Origin: Bacteroidota bacterium
GTDB taxonomy: Bacteria > Bacteroidota > Ignavibacteria > Palsa-1295
Length of the DNA: 17,742 nt
Direction of reading: 5' to 3'
Assembly (NCBI GenBank): GCA_025363505.1
Contig: JANYDV010000203.1
Coordinates: 1-17,742, forward strand
In this document: positions 9,134 to 15,852 of the stretch, piece by piece
Position numbering within the stretch: position 1 is the first letter of the stretch
How the letters are laid out: each line of letters opens with the position of its first letter
Position numbers and translations under genes: made by a program
The notes under the pieces: generated by a model
Database searches by the model: none
What the model was told of the DNA's origin: nothing
Seen by the model: the letters and a program-made list of their open reading frames with translations, nothing else

Positions 9134-9346
9134 CTACTTGATCTCTTCAAACTCCGCGTCTATAATCTCGTTGTCCGCAAGTCGGTCATTGATCTTTTCT
9201 TTACTGAGATTCTTTGACTTCGTCGGCGAGGCTTCGTTGTAGTTTTTTCGTTTATGCCGAAAACCCTCCATAAACGGTTCGATTATTCTGCGATAGAATA
9301 TCAAATATATCGCCGCAAACAACACAATTTCAAGAAAGAATTTCAA
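9134..9346 (-). CDS. Small single-pass membrane protein, DUF4834-like
   Basis: The product has 70 residues. A single N-terminal membrane segment (about residues 4-17, FLEIVLFAAIYLIF) is followed by a basic 'YRR', a Pro-containing turn, a Lys/Arg-rich cytoplasmic stretch and an acidic end 'EIIDAEFEEIK'. This layout resembles small DUF4834-type proteins of Bacteroidota, but I cannot confirm the family by eye. The start must be the TTG at 9346 or a later GTG/ATT codon, because a TGA stands in frame four codons upstream and no ATG lies between. It sits 55 bases after the deoxynucleoside kinase stop and 42 bases before the propeller gene ATG, so it could be in the same transcript. No function is known to me. 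Confidence 0.65.
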   Translation of the reverse strand: MKFFLEIVLFAAIYLIFYRRIIEPFMEGFRHKRKNYNEASPTKSKNLSKEKINDRLADNEIIDAEFEEIK

Positions 9347-9401
9347 CGTCGTTGTTCAACAAATGAGGTACTGATAACGCTTCGTAGTTTGGTTTTGATC
9401 A

Positions 9402-10127
9402 CTATTCTTCGATCGACCGAAAGAAGGGGTCGCTGGAGACCATATACTCGACCGGTGGATATGGGAAACGCTTTATCGCCTCGACCAACTGTTCGAAATG
9501 ATCGGGGCGTCCCAGGAAATCGAATTGATCACAGGTTGCAACAATCAACCGACTATCACGGTAATGAAAGAAAAAATCATTATACGCATTGACCAATAAT
9601 TCGAGATAATCCCTCGTAATACCCTGTTCAAAACTTCGACTGCGCTTTCGAATATTCTGTTGCAATAGACTTACACTTCCCTGCAAATAAATGACGACAT
9701 CAGGTGTCGGGAGAGATTTGCTCAGTGCGCCTTGAACTTCATCGTAGAGTTTCAACTCGTCGCGAGAAAGATTTACCTCAGCAAAAATGCGGTCTTTGGC
9801 AAATACATAGTCAGTGACAATACTTTCATAGAACAGATCAGTATGGATCATATCCTGATGCTGCCGATAACGAGAAAGCAAAAAGAAAAGCTGAGTTTGG
9901 AATGCCGAACCTTTACGATCACGATAGAAGCGTTCGAGAAATGGGTTTTCCTCGTATTGCTCAAGAATAAGATTTGCCTTAAAACGCTCCGCAAGTAATT
10001 CGGCAAGTGTTGTTTTCCCGACACCGATCGGTCCCTCTACCGCAATATAGCGGATATCGGGAGCGTCAAACTTGGTCGAGCGGCTCAACGCAAATGCTTG
10101 GTCATTGGTCACAGCTAACTTTCCCAC
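9402..10127 (-). CDS. Deoxynucleoside kinase (deoxyadenosine/deoxyguanosine kinase family)
   Basis: The enzyme phosphorylates salvaged deoxynucleosides to monophosphates, feeding dNTP pools. The 241-residue product has a P-loop GPIGVGKTT (32-40), a helix with 'EENPFLERFY', 'AFQTQLFFLLSRYRQ' (75-89), the substrate-site segment 'SIVTDYVFAKDRIFA' (102-116) and a basic lid 'IRKRSRSFEQGI' (159-170), all typical of the bacterial dAK/dGK-type family. Base specificity cannot be read from this. The start is a GTG at 10127. An in-frame TGA lies two codons upstream of it, so no longer form is possible, and the P-loop is reached with about 26 leading residues. The gene begins 11 bases after the folK stop. 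Pairing of folK with a deoxynucleoside kinase occurs, as I recall, in several Bacteroidota/Chlorobiota. Confidence 0.92.
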   Translation of the reverse strand: MGKLAVTNDQAFALSRSTKFDAPDIRYIAVEGPIGVGKTTLAELLAERFKANLILEQYEENPFLERFYRDRKGSAFQTQLFFLLSRYRQHQDMIHTDLFYESIVTDYVFAKDRIFAEVNLSRDELKLYDEVQGALSKSLPTPDVVIYLQGSVSLLQQNIRKRSRSFEQGITRDYLELLVNAYNDFFFHYRDSRLIVATCDQFDFLGRPDHFEQLVEAIKRFPYPPVEYMVSSDPFFRSIEE

Positions 10128-10138
10128 GTTTAATCAGT

Positions 10139-10633
10139 TCATTGTTTTGAAGACGAATATACGTGTGCCGAAGCGACATCGCCCCCCAAATCGCCAAGTA
10201 ACGATTCGATACTCCGACCAGAACTTGGATGAATAAGCATCGGAGCTATCTCGGCAAGAGGTACTAATACAAAAGCGCGTGCCGAAATCCCGGGATGAGG
10301 AACAGTAAGGTTTTCACTGTTTATCTCTTCTTCATCAAATATCAATAGATCGAAATCAATCTCGCGTTCATGCCAGCGTTCACGTTTGTTTCGCCCGAGT
10401 GTCATTTCAAGATCTTTTAATTTCTTATGGAGATCAACGGCTTCCGTATCGACCTCTACCCCTACCACCGCATTCAAAAAATCAGACTGTTCGGTATAGC
10501 CAAAGGGTGCCGTTTCATAAATAGAACTGACACTGAGGATTGTACCTAACCCTTTGAGTGAATCAATAGCTTGTTCAATTCGCCAAAGGCGTGGCTCGAT
10601 GTTGGTGCCGATTCCTATATACGCCGTGTGCAT
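10139..10633 (-). CDS. folK: 6-hydroxymethyl-7,8-dihydropterin pyrophosphokinase (HPPK)
   Basis: FolK transfers pyrophosphate from ATP to 6-hydroxymethyl-dihydropterin, the step before dihydropteroate synthase in folate synthesis. In 164 residues I see the N-terminal 'YIGIGTN' (5-11), YETAPFG (39-45), DFLNAV (51-56), the catalytic segment RWHEREIDFDLL (86-97) with the Mg-binding aspartates Asp93 and Asp95, and 'VPHPG' (111-115) followed by 'RAFVLVPLAEIAP'. The second motif reads 'HERE' where many homologues have 'GPRT'; the two metal-binding aspartates are intact. The ATG at 10633 starts one base after the folB stop, which indicates translational coupling with the preceding pathway enzyme. 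Confidence 0.97.
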   Translation of the reverse strand: MHTAYIGIGTNIEPRLWRIEQAIDSLKGLGTILSVSSIYETAPFGYTEQSDFLNAVVGVEVDTEAVDLHKKLKDLEMTLGRNKRERWHEREIDFDLLIFDEEEINSENLTVPHPGISARAFVLVPLAEIAPMLIHPSSGRSIESLLGDLGGDVASAHVYSSSKQ

Positions 10634-10634
10634 A

Positions 10635-11009
10635 TTATCTGCTCATTGTTAGTAGAATTGCAACACTTTCTATTTCGACAGACATCGGAGGGTTAAGTTT
10701 TCTTACTTCTATGGTCACACTATCAACCGTGGGTTGTTCGTGGAGTATCATTTTGCAAATGTCATTTGCAAACGCTTCTATGAGGTAATATTGCTTCACT
10801 TCAGATACTCGCGTAACGATTTTAGCAAGACTCACATAATCAAGGGTATCTTCGAGATTATCGTTACTACTACCTACGGGCATTTTAATATCGACGGCAA
10901 TGTCAATTTCAAAATTATTACCGATTAAGCGTTCTTCTTCGTAGGCTCCATGATGAGCGAATAACTTGATGGAATATAATTTGATCGTAATATGATCAGC
11001 GTTAAACAT
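10635..11009 (-). CDS. folB: Dihydroneopterin aldolase
   Basis: FolB cleaves 7,8-dihydroneopterin to 6-hydroxymethyl-dihydropterin and glycolaldehyde, supplying the substrate of the FolK encoded next. The 124-residue product has the family layout: 'LFAHHGAYEEER' (16-27), the 'EDTLDYVSLA' segment of the substrate pocket, 'LIEAFANDI' with the conserved glutamate, and a late 'VTIEVRKLNPPM' strand with the catalytic-type lysine. The ATG at 11009 overlaps the miaA stop by 8 bases (the start lies inside ...TATGTTTAA), so translation is probably coupled. The folate genes folE, folP and folC are not in the window. Confidence 0.95.
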   Translation of the reverse strand: MFNADHITIKLYSIKLFAHHGAYEEERLIGNNFEIDIAVDIKMPVGSSNDNLEDTLDYVSLAKIVTRVSEVKQYYLIEAFANDICKMILHEQPTVDSVTIEVRKLNPPMSVEIESVAILLTMSR

Positions 11010-11883
11010 ATCGTTTCATCCAGGTCAGTTGTCGTTTAGCGTATTGTCGCGTTTGTATAATGATTTCCTCTTGCGCTTCAGTAATAGAAAGCTTATTTCG
11101 TAGTACTTCAACGATAGTTTTATAACCAATCGCTTTCATCGCCGGCATATCCTCCGTTACACCGTTTGCAAGCAATTGCGAAACTTCATCAAGCCAGCCT
11201 GAAGCAAGCATCATTTTTACACGCTCTGCTATTCGTTGATGCAACGCAGTTCGCTCAGGAAATAAAACAGTAAATCGTGGGGTATACTCAAATGATTCAC
11301 CCCGTTGCTTCCGCGCATCGCCAAGAGGAATACCGGTTGCATAGTAAAACTCCCAAGCTCGTTGTAAGCGTCGGGGATTCCTTTCACGGGTAATCTGCTC
11401 ATGCAACGCGATATCAATCGGTTCGAGTTGCTTGAGCATTCGCTCGAAGCCTTTCTCGTCGAGCTCAATATGATAGCGCTTTCGTGCGGAAAGAATTTTT
11501 TCTTCTTCTACATCGACGTCAGGAATACCCCAAAATAATGCATCAATATAAAAGCCGGTTCCGCCAACAATGAGAGGCTTCTTTCCCCGATTTATTATCT
11601 CCCGAACAATCTCTCGTGACTGTTTTGAATATTTTGCCGCGCTGAACGTCTCGCCGGGTTCGAGAATATCAATTAAGTGATGACTGACTTCATTTAATTC
11701 TTCGTGAGATGGCTTAGCCGTGCCAATATCAAAGCCCCGGTACAAGAGTGAGGCATCGGCATTCACGATTTCAATCGAATGATCTTCCCGTGCTTGTGTG
11801 AGTGCAAGAGCGGACTTACCGCTTGCCGTCGGTCCGACAATGACATCGATCACTACATCATTGATCCGATCATTTTCGGTCAT
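11002..11883 (-). CDS. miaA: tRNA dimethylallyltransferase
   Basis: MiaA transfers a dimethylallyl group from DMAPP to N6 of A37 in tRNAs that read UNN codons. The 293-residue product has a P-loop GPTASGKS (17-24), 'NADASLLYRGFDIGTAKPS' (the DSxxxY..MDIGTAKP-type motif), 'GGTGFYIDAL', 'RNPRRLQRAWEFYYATG', 'MKAIGYK' and the C-terminal 'QTRQYAKRQLTWMKRY'. I choose the ATG at 11883; a TTG eight codons upstream is possible but gives no better start. With this ATG the gene overlaps the 3' end of pcm by 14 bases in another frame, and its own 3' end overlaps folB. The product is shorter at its C-terminus than the 310-plus residues of proteobacterial MiaA, as is common. Confidence 0.97.
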   Translation of the reverse strand: MTENDRINDVVIDVIVGPTASGKSALALTQAREDHSIEIVNADASLLYRGFDIGTAKPSHEELNEVSHHLIDILEPGETFSAAKYSKQSREIVREIINRGKKPLIVGGTGFYIDALFWGIPDVDVEEEKILSARKRYHIELDEKGFERMLKQLEPIDIALHEQITRERNPRRLQRAWEFYYATGIPLGDARKQRGESFEYTPRFTVLFPERTALHQRIAERVKMMLASGWLDEVSQLLANGVTEDMPAMKAIGYKTIVEVLRNKLSITEAQEEIIIQTRQYAKRQLTWMKRYV

Positions 11884-12568
11884 CCTGTGACCAACCTTCT
11901 TTCCCAATCAGTGGGACGAACATAAATTCCGGCAGCTCTGTGACGGTGAGCTTTCCTTCATTCGATACAATAAGATACATTTTTTGCTTTTCTAACGAAC
12001 CCACCGGTATGATGAGTCTTCCACCATTGGGGTTCAGTTGCTTTACTAATGTTTCCGGCACATCGGGCGCACCCGCTGTTACGATGATTGCATCATAGGG
12101 TGCATACTCATCCCAGCCCCTTGAGCCATCACCACCTCGTGAAAGAATATTATGATACCCTAGCAGATCAAAGCGTTTTTTTGCCTCTTGTAATAATGGC
12201 ATATGGCGCTCAATCGTAAATACTTTACATCCGAGTGCAAAAAGGACAGAAGCTTGATACCCCGAGCCGGTGCCAATTTCTAATACTTTCTCCTGTGGCT
12301 TCAGGCGAAGCGCTTGAGTCATATAAGCGACCGTATAAGGCTGTGAGATCGTCTGTCCCGAACCGATGGGGAGTGCAGAGTCTTCATAGGAACGAACAGC
12401 AAAATGCGAATCAAGAAATATTTCGCGAGGCAAGTCTTGCATCACACGCAGCACACGATCATCAGTAATACCTCTCGAACGAAGAAACTCAATCATCTGT
12501 CGACGTTCGTGTGTAAAGTGATTCCCGGTCGATTGAACGGATGTTCGTTTTGATTTCAGATCAAGCAT
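11870..12568 (-). CDS. pcm: Protein-L-isoaspartate O-methyltransferase
   Basis: Pcm methylates L-isoaspartyl residues that arise in ageing proteins, starting their repair, with S-adenosylmethionine as donor. The 232-residue product has the family signature 'LPIGSGQTISQPYTVAYMTQ' (around 66-85), SAM motif I 'VLEIGTGSGYQASVL' (95-109), an acidic strand end 'FTIE' (117-120), 'YDAIIVTAGAPDVPETLVKQL' (motif II/III region) and 'GRLIIPVG'. The N-terminal ~20 residues are an extra polar extension before 'ERRQMIEFL'. The start ATG at 12568 is 24 bases after the cyclase stop, with no Shine-Dalgarno. A narrow overlap links it to miaA. Confidence 0.96.
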   Translation of the reverse strand: MLDLKSKRTSVQSTGNHFTHERRQMIEFLRSRGITDDRVLRVMQDLPREIFLDSHFAVRSYEDSALPIGSGQTISQPYTVAYMTQALRLKPQEKVLEIGTGSGYQASVLFALGCKVFTIERHMPLLQEAKKRFDLLGYHNILSRGGDGSRGWDEYAPYDAIIVTAGAPDVPETLVKQLNPNGGRLIIPVGSLEKQKMYLIVSNEGKLTVTELPEFMFVPLIGKEGWSQDDRK

Positions 12569-12592
12569 GAATACAACAATATGAATTTAAAT

Positions 12593-13438
12593 TTATCTGT
12601 CAAGTCCTTCACGTGATTCAAACGCATAGTCTTTTGCCTGACCTGATAATGCTACCGCGTCTTGTACAGGAAGATGTCCGGTGATCGACTCGGTAATCTT
12701 ATCACGTAATTCATCACTTGTTAAATTTAGCGATAGACGCCCGTTCTTTGCTAAGGCAAACTCTCCGGTCTCTTCACTAAGTACTACGGTAACAACGTCG
12801 GCTTGCTCTGATATTCCCAGTCCTGCACGGTGGCGAGTGCCAAGCATTTTTTCTCCGATCGACTCCACTTGTGACAATGGCAAAGTACAACGTGCGGCTT
12901 CGATATAGCGGTCTTTTATAACTACCGCACCATCATGCAATGGACTTCGCTTGTTAAAAATACTTACAAGCAATTCTTTGGAAATCTGTGCATGCAACGG
13001 CAATCCCGTATCGACAAAGAGTTTAATATCTGTTGTACGAATAATCACAATCAATGCTCCTTCGTGACGTTGTCGCAACTCGTCGAATGCGCGAACAATA
13101 ATATCCGCATATTCGGAAACGTCGGTTCGAATAAAAAACTTAAAGATTGGATTCCGACCCAAGAAAAGTAATAAACGCCGAAGCTCCGGTTGGAACAATA
13201 CGATGAGCGCAATCACCCAAATATCGGTTAATGTTTTTAAAATCCACGAGAGGGTTTTCATATCAGCTGCTCTGGCGACCACCGAGCCGATGATTACTAA
13301 TACCAACCCAAGAAATACTTGCGCAGCGATCGTGCCACGCATCGCAACATAGAGTCGATAAAACAAAAACGAGACAAGCAGAACATCAATGATGTCAAGC
13401 CATGTGATCGTCAGAAAACCTATTGAGAACAGATCCAT
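12593..13438 (-). CDS. cdaA: Membrane-bound diadenylate cyclase (CdaA type)
   Basis: CdaA makes the second messenger c-di-AMP from two ATP; in other bacteria this controls potassium and osmolyte transport and cell-wall balance. Three hydrophobic segments (about 14-30, 37-55 and 65-84) anchor the N-terminus, followed by 'FQPELRRLLLFLG', a linker, and the DAC domain. That domain carries the catalytic DGA (169-171, in 'SPLHDGAVVI') and GTRHRAG (200-206), both intact, with the late 'VVTVVLSEETGEFALAKNG' strand-turn. The length of 281 residues is normal. The start ATG at 13438 lies 13 bases after the phoH stop. The cdaR and glmM genes that accompany cdaA in Firmicutes are absent here; its partners are phoH and pcm. 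Confidence 0.96.
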   Translation of the reverse strand: MDLFSIGFLTITWLDIIDVLLVSFLFYRLYVAMRGTIAAQVFLGLVLVIIGSVVARAADMKTLSWILKTLTDIWVIALIVLFQPELRRLLLFLGRNPIFKFFIRTDVSEYADIIVRAFDELRQRHEGALIVIIRTTDIKLFVDTGLPLHAQISKELLVSIFNKRSPLHDGAVVIKDRYIEAARCTLPLSQVESIGEKMLGTRHRAGLGISEQADVVTVVLSEETGEFALAKNGRLSLNLTSDELRDKITESITGHLPVQDAVALSGQAKDYAFESREGLDR

Positions 13439-13451
13439 CGTACTATGTTAA

Positions 13452-14432
13452 CTATGAAGCTCTCTCGTTTGTCCCATCTTCATTATGATAGTGTTCATAC
13501 GCATTGATAATGTCTCGAACCAGACGATGGCGAAGAACATCTTTCTTTTCAAAATAGACCATCTCAATACCTTCAATCCCCTTCAATATCTTTTGAATCT
13601 CCACCAAGCCCGACTGCACCTTTGGCGGAAGATCAATCTGCGACACATCACCGGTGATAACTGATTTTGAACCATTACCAATACGTGTAAGAAACATTTT
13701 CATTTGTGTTGCCGTCGCATTCTGTGCTTCATCAAGAATCACGAACGCATTATTCAATGTGCGTCCTCGCATATAGGCAAGCGGCACTACTTCGACAATA
13801 TTACGCTCAACATACGATTTCAGTTTTTCGACCGTCATCATTTCTTCGGCGGCGTCATAGAGCGGACGAAGGTATGGATCTACTTTTTGTGAAAGATCAC
13901 CCGGCAAAAAACCGAGGCTTTCGCCGGCTTCTACTGCAGGGCGAGCAAGTATAATTTTCGTAACCTCGCGGTTCTTTAACGCGGCTATTGCCATTGCCAC
14001 GGCAAGATATGTTTTGCCGGTACCGGCAGGTCCTATAGCAAATACGATGTCGTTTTTCTTAACCGCGTTGTAATATTGTATTTGAGTTGGGGTTTTGACT
14101 CGGATTGGTTGATTATGAGTGAATAACACAATCGACTCCAGCTCTCCAACATTTTGAGTTACTTCTTTTCCAGCAGAAATAATATCAATGACGTTTGTAA
14201 CATCATTCCTGGTGAGGGTCCGTGCTTTCGAAAGAACAAATGACAATTCGCTAAATACTCGTTCGATCATACTCACTTCTTGTGCCGATCCTTGCAACAA
14301 GATCGCATCGCCACGTGCAATAATACGAGCATCAAAACGTTGTTCGATCAATTGTAAGAACTGATCACTGGGACCGAATAACATTTGTGCTTCAGTCGGC
14401 GAAACTCTAATTTTGCGTTCTATTACTTCCAT
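13452..14432 (-). CDS. phoH: PhoH-family ATPase
   Basis: PhoH-like (PhoL/YbeZ) proteins are cytoplasmic P-loop ATPases linked to RNA metabolism and ribosome maturation in other bacteria, often beside ybeY. The 326-residue product has an N-terminal KH/R3H-like region with 'LFGPSDQFLQLIEQRF' (18-33), the 'PIRVKTPTQIQYYNAV' entry (109-124), Walker A GPAGTGKT (134-141), 'ARPAVEAGESLGFLPGDL' with family residues (163-180), Walker B VILDEAQN (231-238), 'ITGDVSQIDLP' (sensor I) and RHRLV (301-305). All ATPase motifs are intact. The ATG at 14432 has no Shine-Dalgarno and lies only 21 bases after the strong terminator hairpin of the LysM gene, so either a promoter overlaps that region or phoH is reached by read-through. 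ybeY is not adjacent; cdaA follows instead. Confidence 0.96.
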   Translation of the reverse strand: MEVIERKIRVSPTEAQMLFGPSDQFLQLIEQRFDARIIARGDAILLQGSAQEVSMIERVFSELSFVLSKARTLTRNDVTNVIDIISAGKEVTQNVGELESIVLFTHNQPIRVKTPTQIQYYNAVKKNDIVFAIGPAGTGKTYLAVAMAIAALKNREVTKIILARPAVEAGESLGFLPGDLSQKVDPYLRPLYDAAEEMMTVEKLKSYVERNIVEVVPLAYMRGRTLNNAFVILDEAQNATATQMKMFLTRIGNGSKSVITGDVSQIDLPPKVQSGLVEIQKILKGIEGIEMVYFEKKDVLRHRLVRDIINAYEHYHNEDGTNERAS

Positions 14433-14453
14433 AGGTTGTATAAAGTAAAAACA

Positions 14454-14488
14454 AAGACCGTCTTCCCGTGTTGCGGAAAGACGGTCTT
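14454..14488 (-). terminator. Intrinsic terminator of the lipoprotein/LysM operon
   Basis: The arms 14454-14468 and 14474-14488 pair at 14 of 15 positions (an uninterrupted 11-pair AAGACCGTCTT outer part), with a 5-base loop. On the minus strand the hairpin is followed at once by GTTTTTACTTT, a usable U-run. It lies 51 bases past the LysM stop and ends 21 bases before the phoH ATG. Confidence 0.88.
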
Positions 14489-14539
14489 GAAACCTGCCAA
14501 TTCAATTGTGATCTTCAGTGTCGAAGATATAATAATATC

Positions 14540-15265
14540 TTAATGACGGCGATGGCGGTATCCGGTCAGATCTTTATCCTGATCGGTGATAGCAGACTTT
14601 GAAACTTTCAACTGCTGTCCCGGATAGATAAGATCAGGATTCTTAATTTGATCTTGGTTATTATGCCAGATCTTTGGCCATGCGAATGGATCGTTATAGA
14701 TCTCAGGCTTTTTAGCAATGTTCCATAAGCAATCACGATCTTTCTTCCAAGTACCAACGGTATACAACGCCTCTGCCGGAACCATGCCCTTTTTCATTTG
14801 CATGAAGCTGTTTGACATGACGGTGACACGATTACGATGATCAGGAATGAGAACGAGCTTGTTGCCACGCATATCACGAATTTCGTTTTCGAGTGCATCA
14901 ACACGTGTTTTGTTCTGCGAGAGCATCTCCGGTGACATTGAGCGAAGCGTATTGAGTTCTTGCTCATCACGTGCTAAACGCTCGCGATAGGCATTGTACC
15001 CGTTACGATCACTTCCGCATAGGGCGTAAAGTGCTTCTCGGCAGCCATTGACATCAGCCATACGTTGTTGCAAATCTGAATTCGTTTTTGCAATAGCGTC
15101 ATTGGTCATTTTCAGTTCATCCTGAAGTTTTGAAATTTCGGCGCGACGGTACTTGATCGTCGAGTCTGCCTGATCTTTCGTGAAATTTTCAGGATATTGT
15201 GCGAATGCAGTTCCGACAAAGCAGAATGCCGCAAGAGCAATAGTATAGATTATGATATTTTTCAT
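14540..15265 (-). CDS. Secreted coiled-coil protein with C-terminal LysM domain
   Basis: The 241-residue exported protein has a signal peptide (1-22, cleavage after AFA), then charged heptad-like helices (about 35-72 and 92-133) and a C-terminal LysM-like module (about 168-221). The module contains 'LYTVGTWKKDRDCLWNIA', 'WPKIWHNNQDQIKNPDLIYPGQQLKV' and a short basic tail 'GYRHRRH'. LysM modules bind the glycan backbone of peptidoglycan, so this is probably a periplasmic wall-associated spacer or scaffold; no catalytic domain is visible. Cysteines at 75, 83 and 179 could form a disulfide. A strong AAGGAG (15274-15279) lies 8 bases before the ATG. It follows the lipoprotein gene by 23 bases and shares its terminator, so both are one operon. 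The exact biological role is unknown to me. Confidence 0.85.
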   Translation of the reverse strand: MKNIIIYTIALAAFCFVGTAFAQYPENFTKDQADSTIKYRRAEISKLQDELKMTNDAIAKTNSDLQQRMADVNGCREALYALCGSDRNGYNAYRERLARDEQELNTLRSMSPEMLSQNKTRVDALENEIRDMRGNKLVLIPDHRNRVTVMSNSFMQMKKGMVPAEALYTVGTWKKDRDCLWNIAKKPEIYNDPFAWPKIWHNNQDQIKNPDLIYPGQQLKVSKSAITDQDKDLTGYRHRRH

Positions 15266-15288
15266 ATATGCTTCTCCTTGTGGCTAAA

Positions 15289-15636
15289 TTATTTATGTTT
15301 CTTCTTTGTGACCATTGGCGGTGCCGGCGGCGGTGCTGGTTTCCAATCAGTACTGTCAGACCAGATATTGGGCCATTGGGTTAGTCCTTCGCGAACGGCA
15401 GCGGTCTGTTGTTGACAGTCTGCTAATTCACGGTCCTGAGCAGCCAGTTTGCCTTGTGCATCACGAAGAGTAGTTTTCGCGCGATCAAGGTCCTGCAGTA
15501 ACCCATCACGACTCTGATCGAGCTCACGAAGGCTTTTCATCTGTTCTTCGGTTGCTTTGTTCGAACAGCTCGAAAGTGACACTGTCACTATCGCTGTCAG
15601 AGCTAACATCCGCATTAGTTGTTTTGGTGAAGACAT
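15289..15636 (-). CDS. Small coiled-coil lipoprotein
   Basis: The product has 115 residues. The signal peptide ends in a lipobox LSSC (lipidated Cys24). A long charged helix (about 29-86) with heptad spacing contains one cysteine (Cys74), followed by 'TQWPNIWSD' and a proline-rich, Lys-ended tail 'PAPPPAPPMVTKKKHK'. The shape (lipid anchor, coiled coil, basic tail) recalls Lpp-like tethers, but this is only an analogy; the basic tail might contact peptidoglycan or nucleic-acid-like polymers. The ATG at 15636 has AAGGAG (15646-15651) 9 bases upstream, unlike most genes here. It is the first gene of an operon with the LysM protein, and both carry a W-P-x-I-W motif near the C-terminus. I do not recognise a named family. 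Confidence 0.8.
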   Translation of the reverse strand: MSSPKQLMRMLALTAIVTVSLSSCSNKATEEQMKSLRELDQSRDGLLQDLDRAKTTLRDAQGKLAAQDRELADCQQQTAAVREGLTQWPNIWSDSTDWKPAPPPAPPMVTKKKHK

Positions 15637-15677
15637 ATTCCTGAACTCCTTATGTTCGTTAATAAAAAATCTTATGA

Positions 15678-15703
15678 TTGCACCCGATGGTAGTGCAAAA
15701 ATA
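15678..15703 (-). promoter_or_regulatory. Candidate -7 promoter element (TAnnTTTG type) with adjoining dyad, for the lipoprotein/LysM operon
   Basis: On the minus strand 15703-15696 reads TATTTTTG, an exact match to the Bacteroidota sigma-A -7 consensus TAnnTTTG, 59 bases before the lipoprotein ATG. I see no good TTG -33 box at the usual spacing. Directly downstream, TTGCAC and GTGCAA (15693-15698 and 15678-15683) form a 6-base-pair dyad that would span the expected transcription start, so it could be an operator or a 5'-leader hairpin. The rest of 15637-15746 is AT-rich and shows nothing else clear. Confidence 0.5.
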
Positions 15704-15746
15704 CTACATTTTTGAGCCTTATCCTAATATAATCAAATTTTATACC

Positions 15747-15771
15747 AAAATAGCCTGTAAAAGGCTATTTT
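15747..15771 (-). terminator. Intrinsic terminator after the repetitive fibre-like gene
   Basis: AAAATAGCCT (15747-15756) and AGGCTATTTT (15762-15771) form a perfect 10-pair stem with a 5-base loop; the hairpin ends in an A/T-rich base stem that supplies a U-run on either strand. It lies about 80 bases past the stop of the gene at 15853-17742 and upstream of the lipoprotein promoter, so it separates the two transcripts. The GC core is only four pairs. Confidence 0.7.
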
Positions 15772-15852
15772 TGTTGATTTTGGACAATTATTACTCTAAT
15801 ATTCGTCCGAGAGATCAAAACTCGTTCTAATCAAGAAAAGTAACCATGGATG

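Noticed and set aside
11884..11907. Upstream TTG start for miaA (similar TTG extensions at 4216 for secA, 9130 for the propeller gene and 17277 in the fibre gene)
   Set aside because: An ATG that gives the normal family N-terminus or signal peptide lies just downstream in the first three; the fourth is internal to a frame open to the window edge.
14524..14541. AAGATAT-AATA-ATATCTT inverted repeat overlapping the LysM stop codon
   Set aside because: It is a seven-pair A/T stem with little stability; the GC-rich hairpin 36 bases further on is the obvious terminator.
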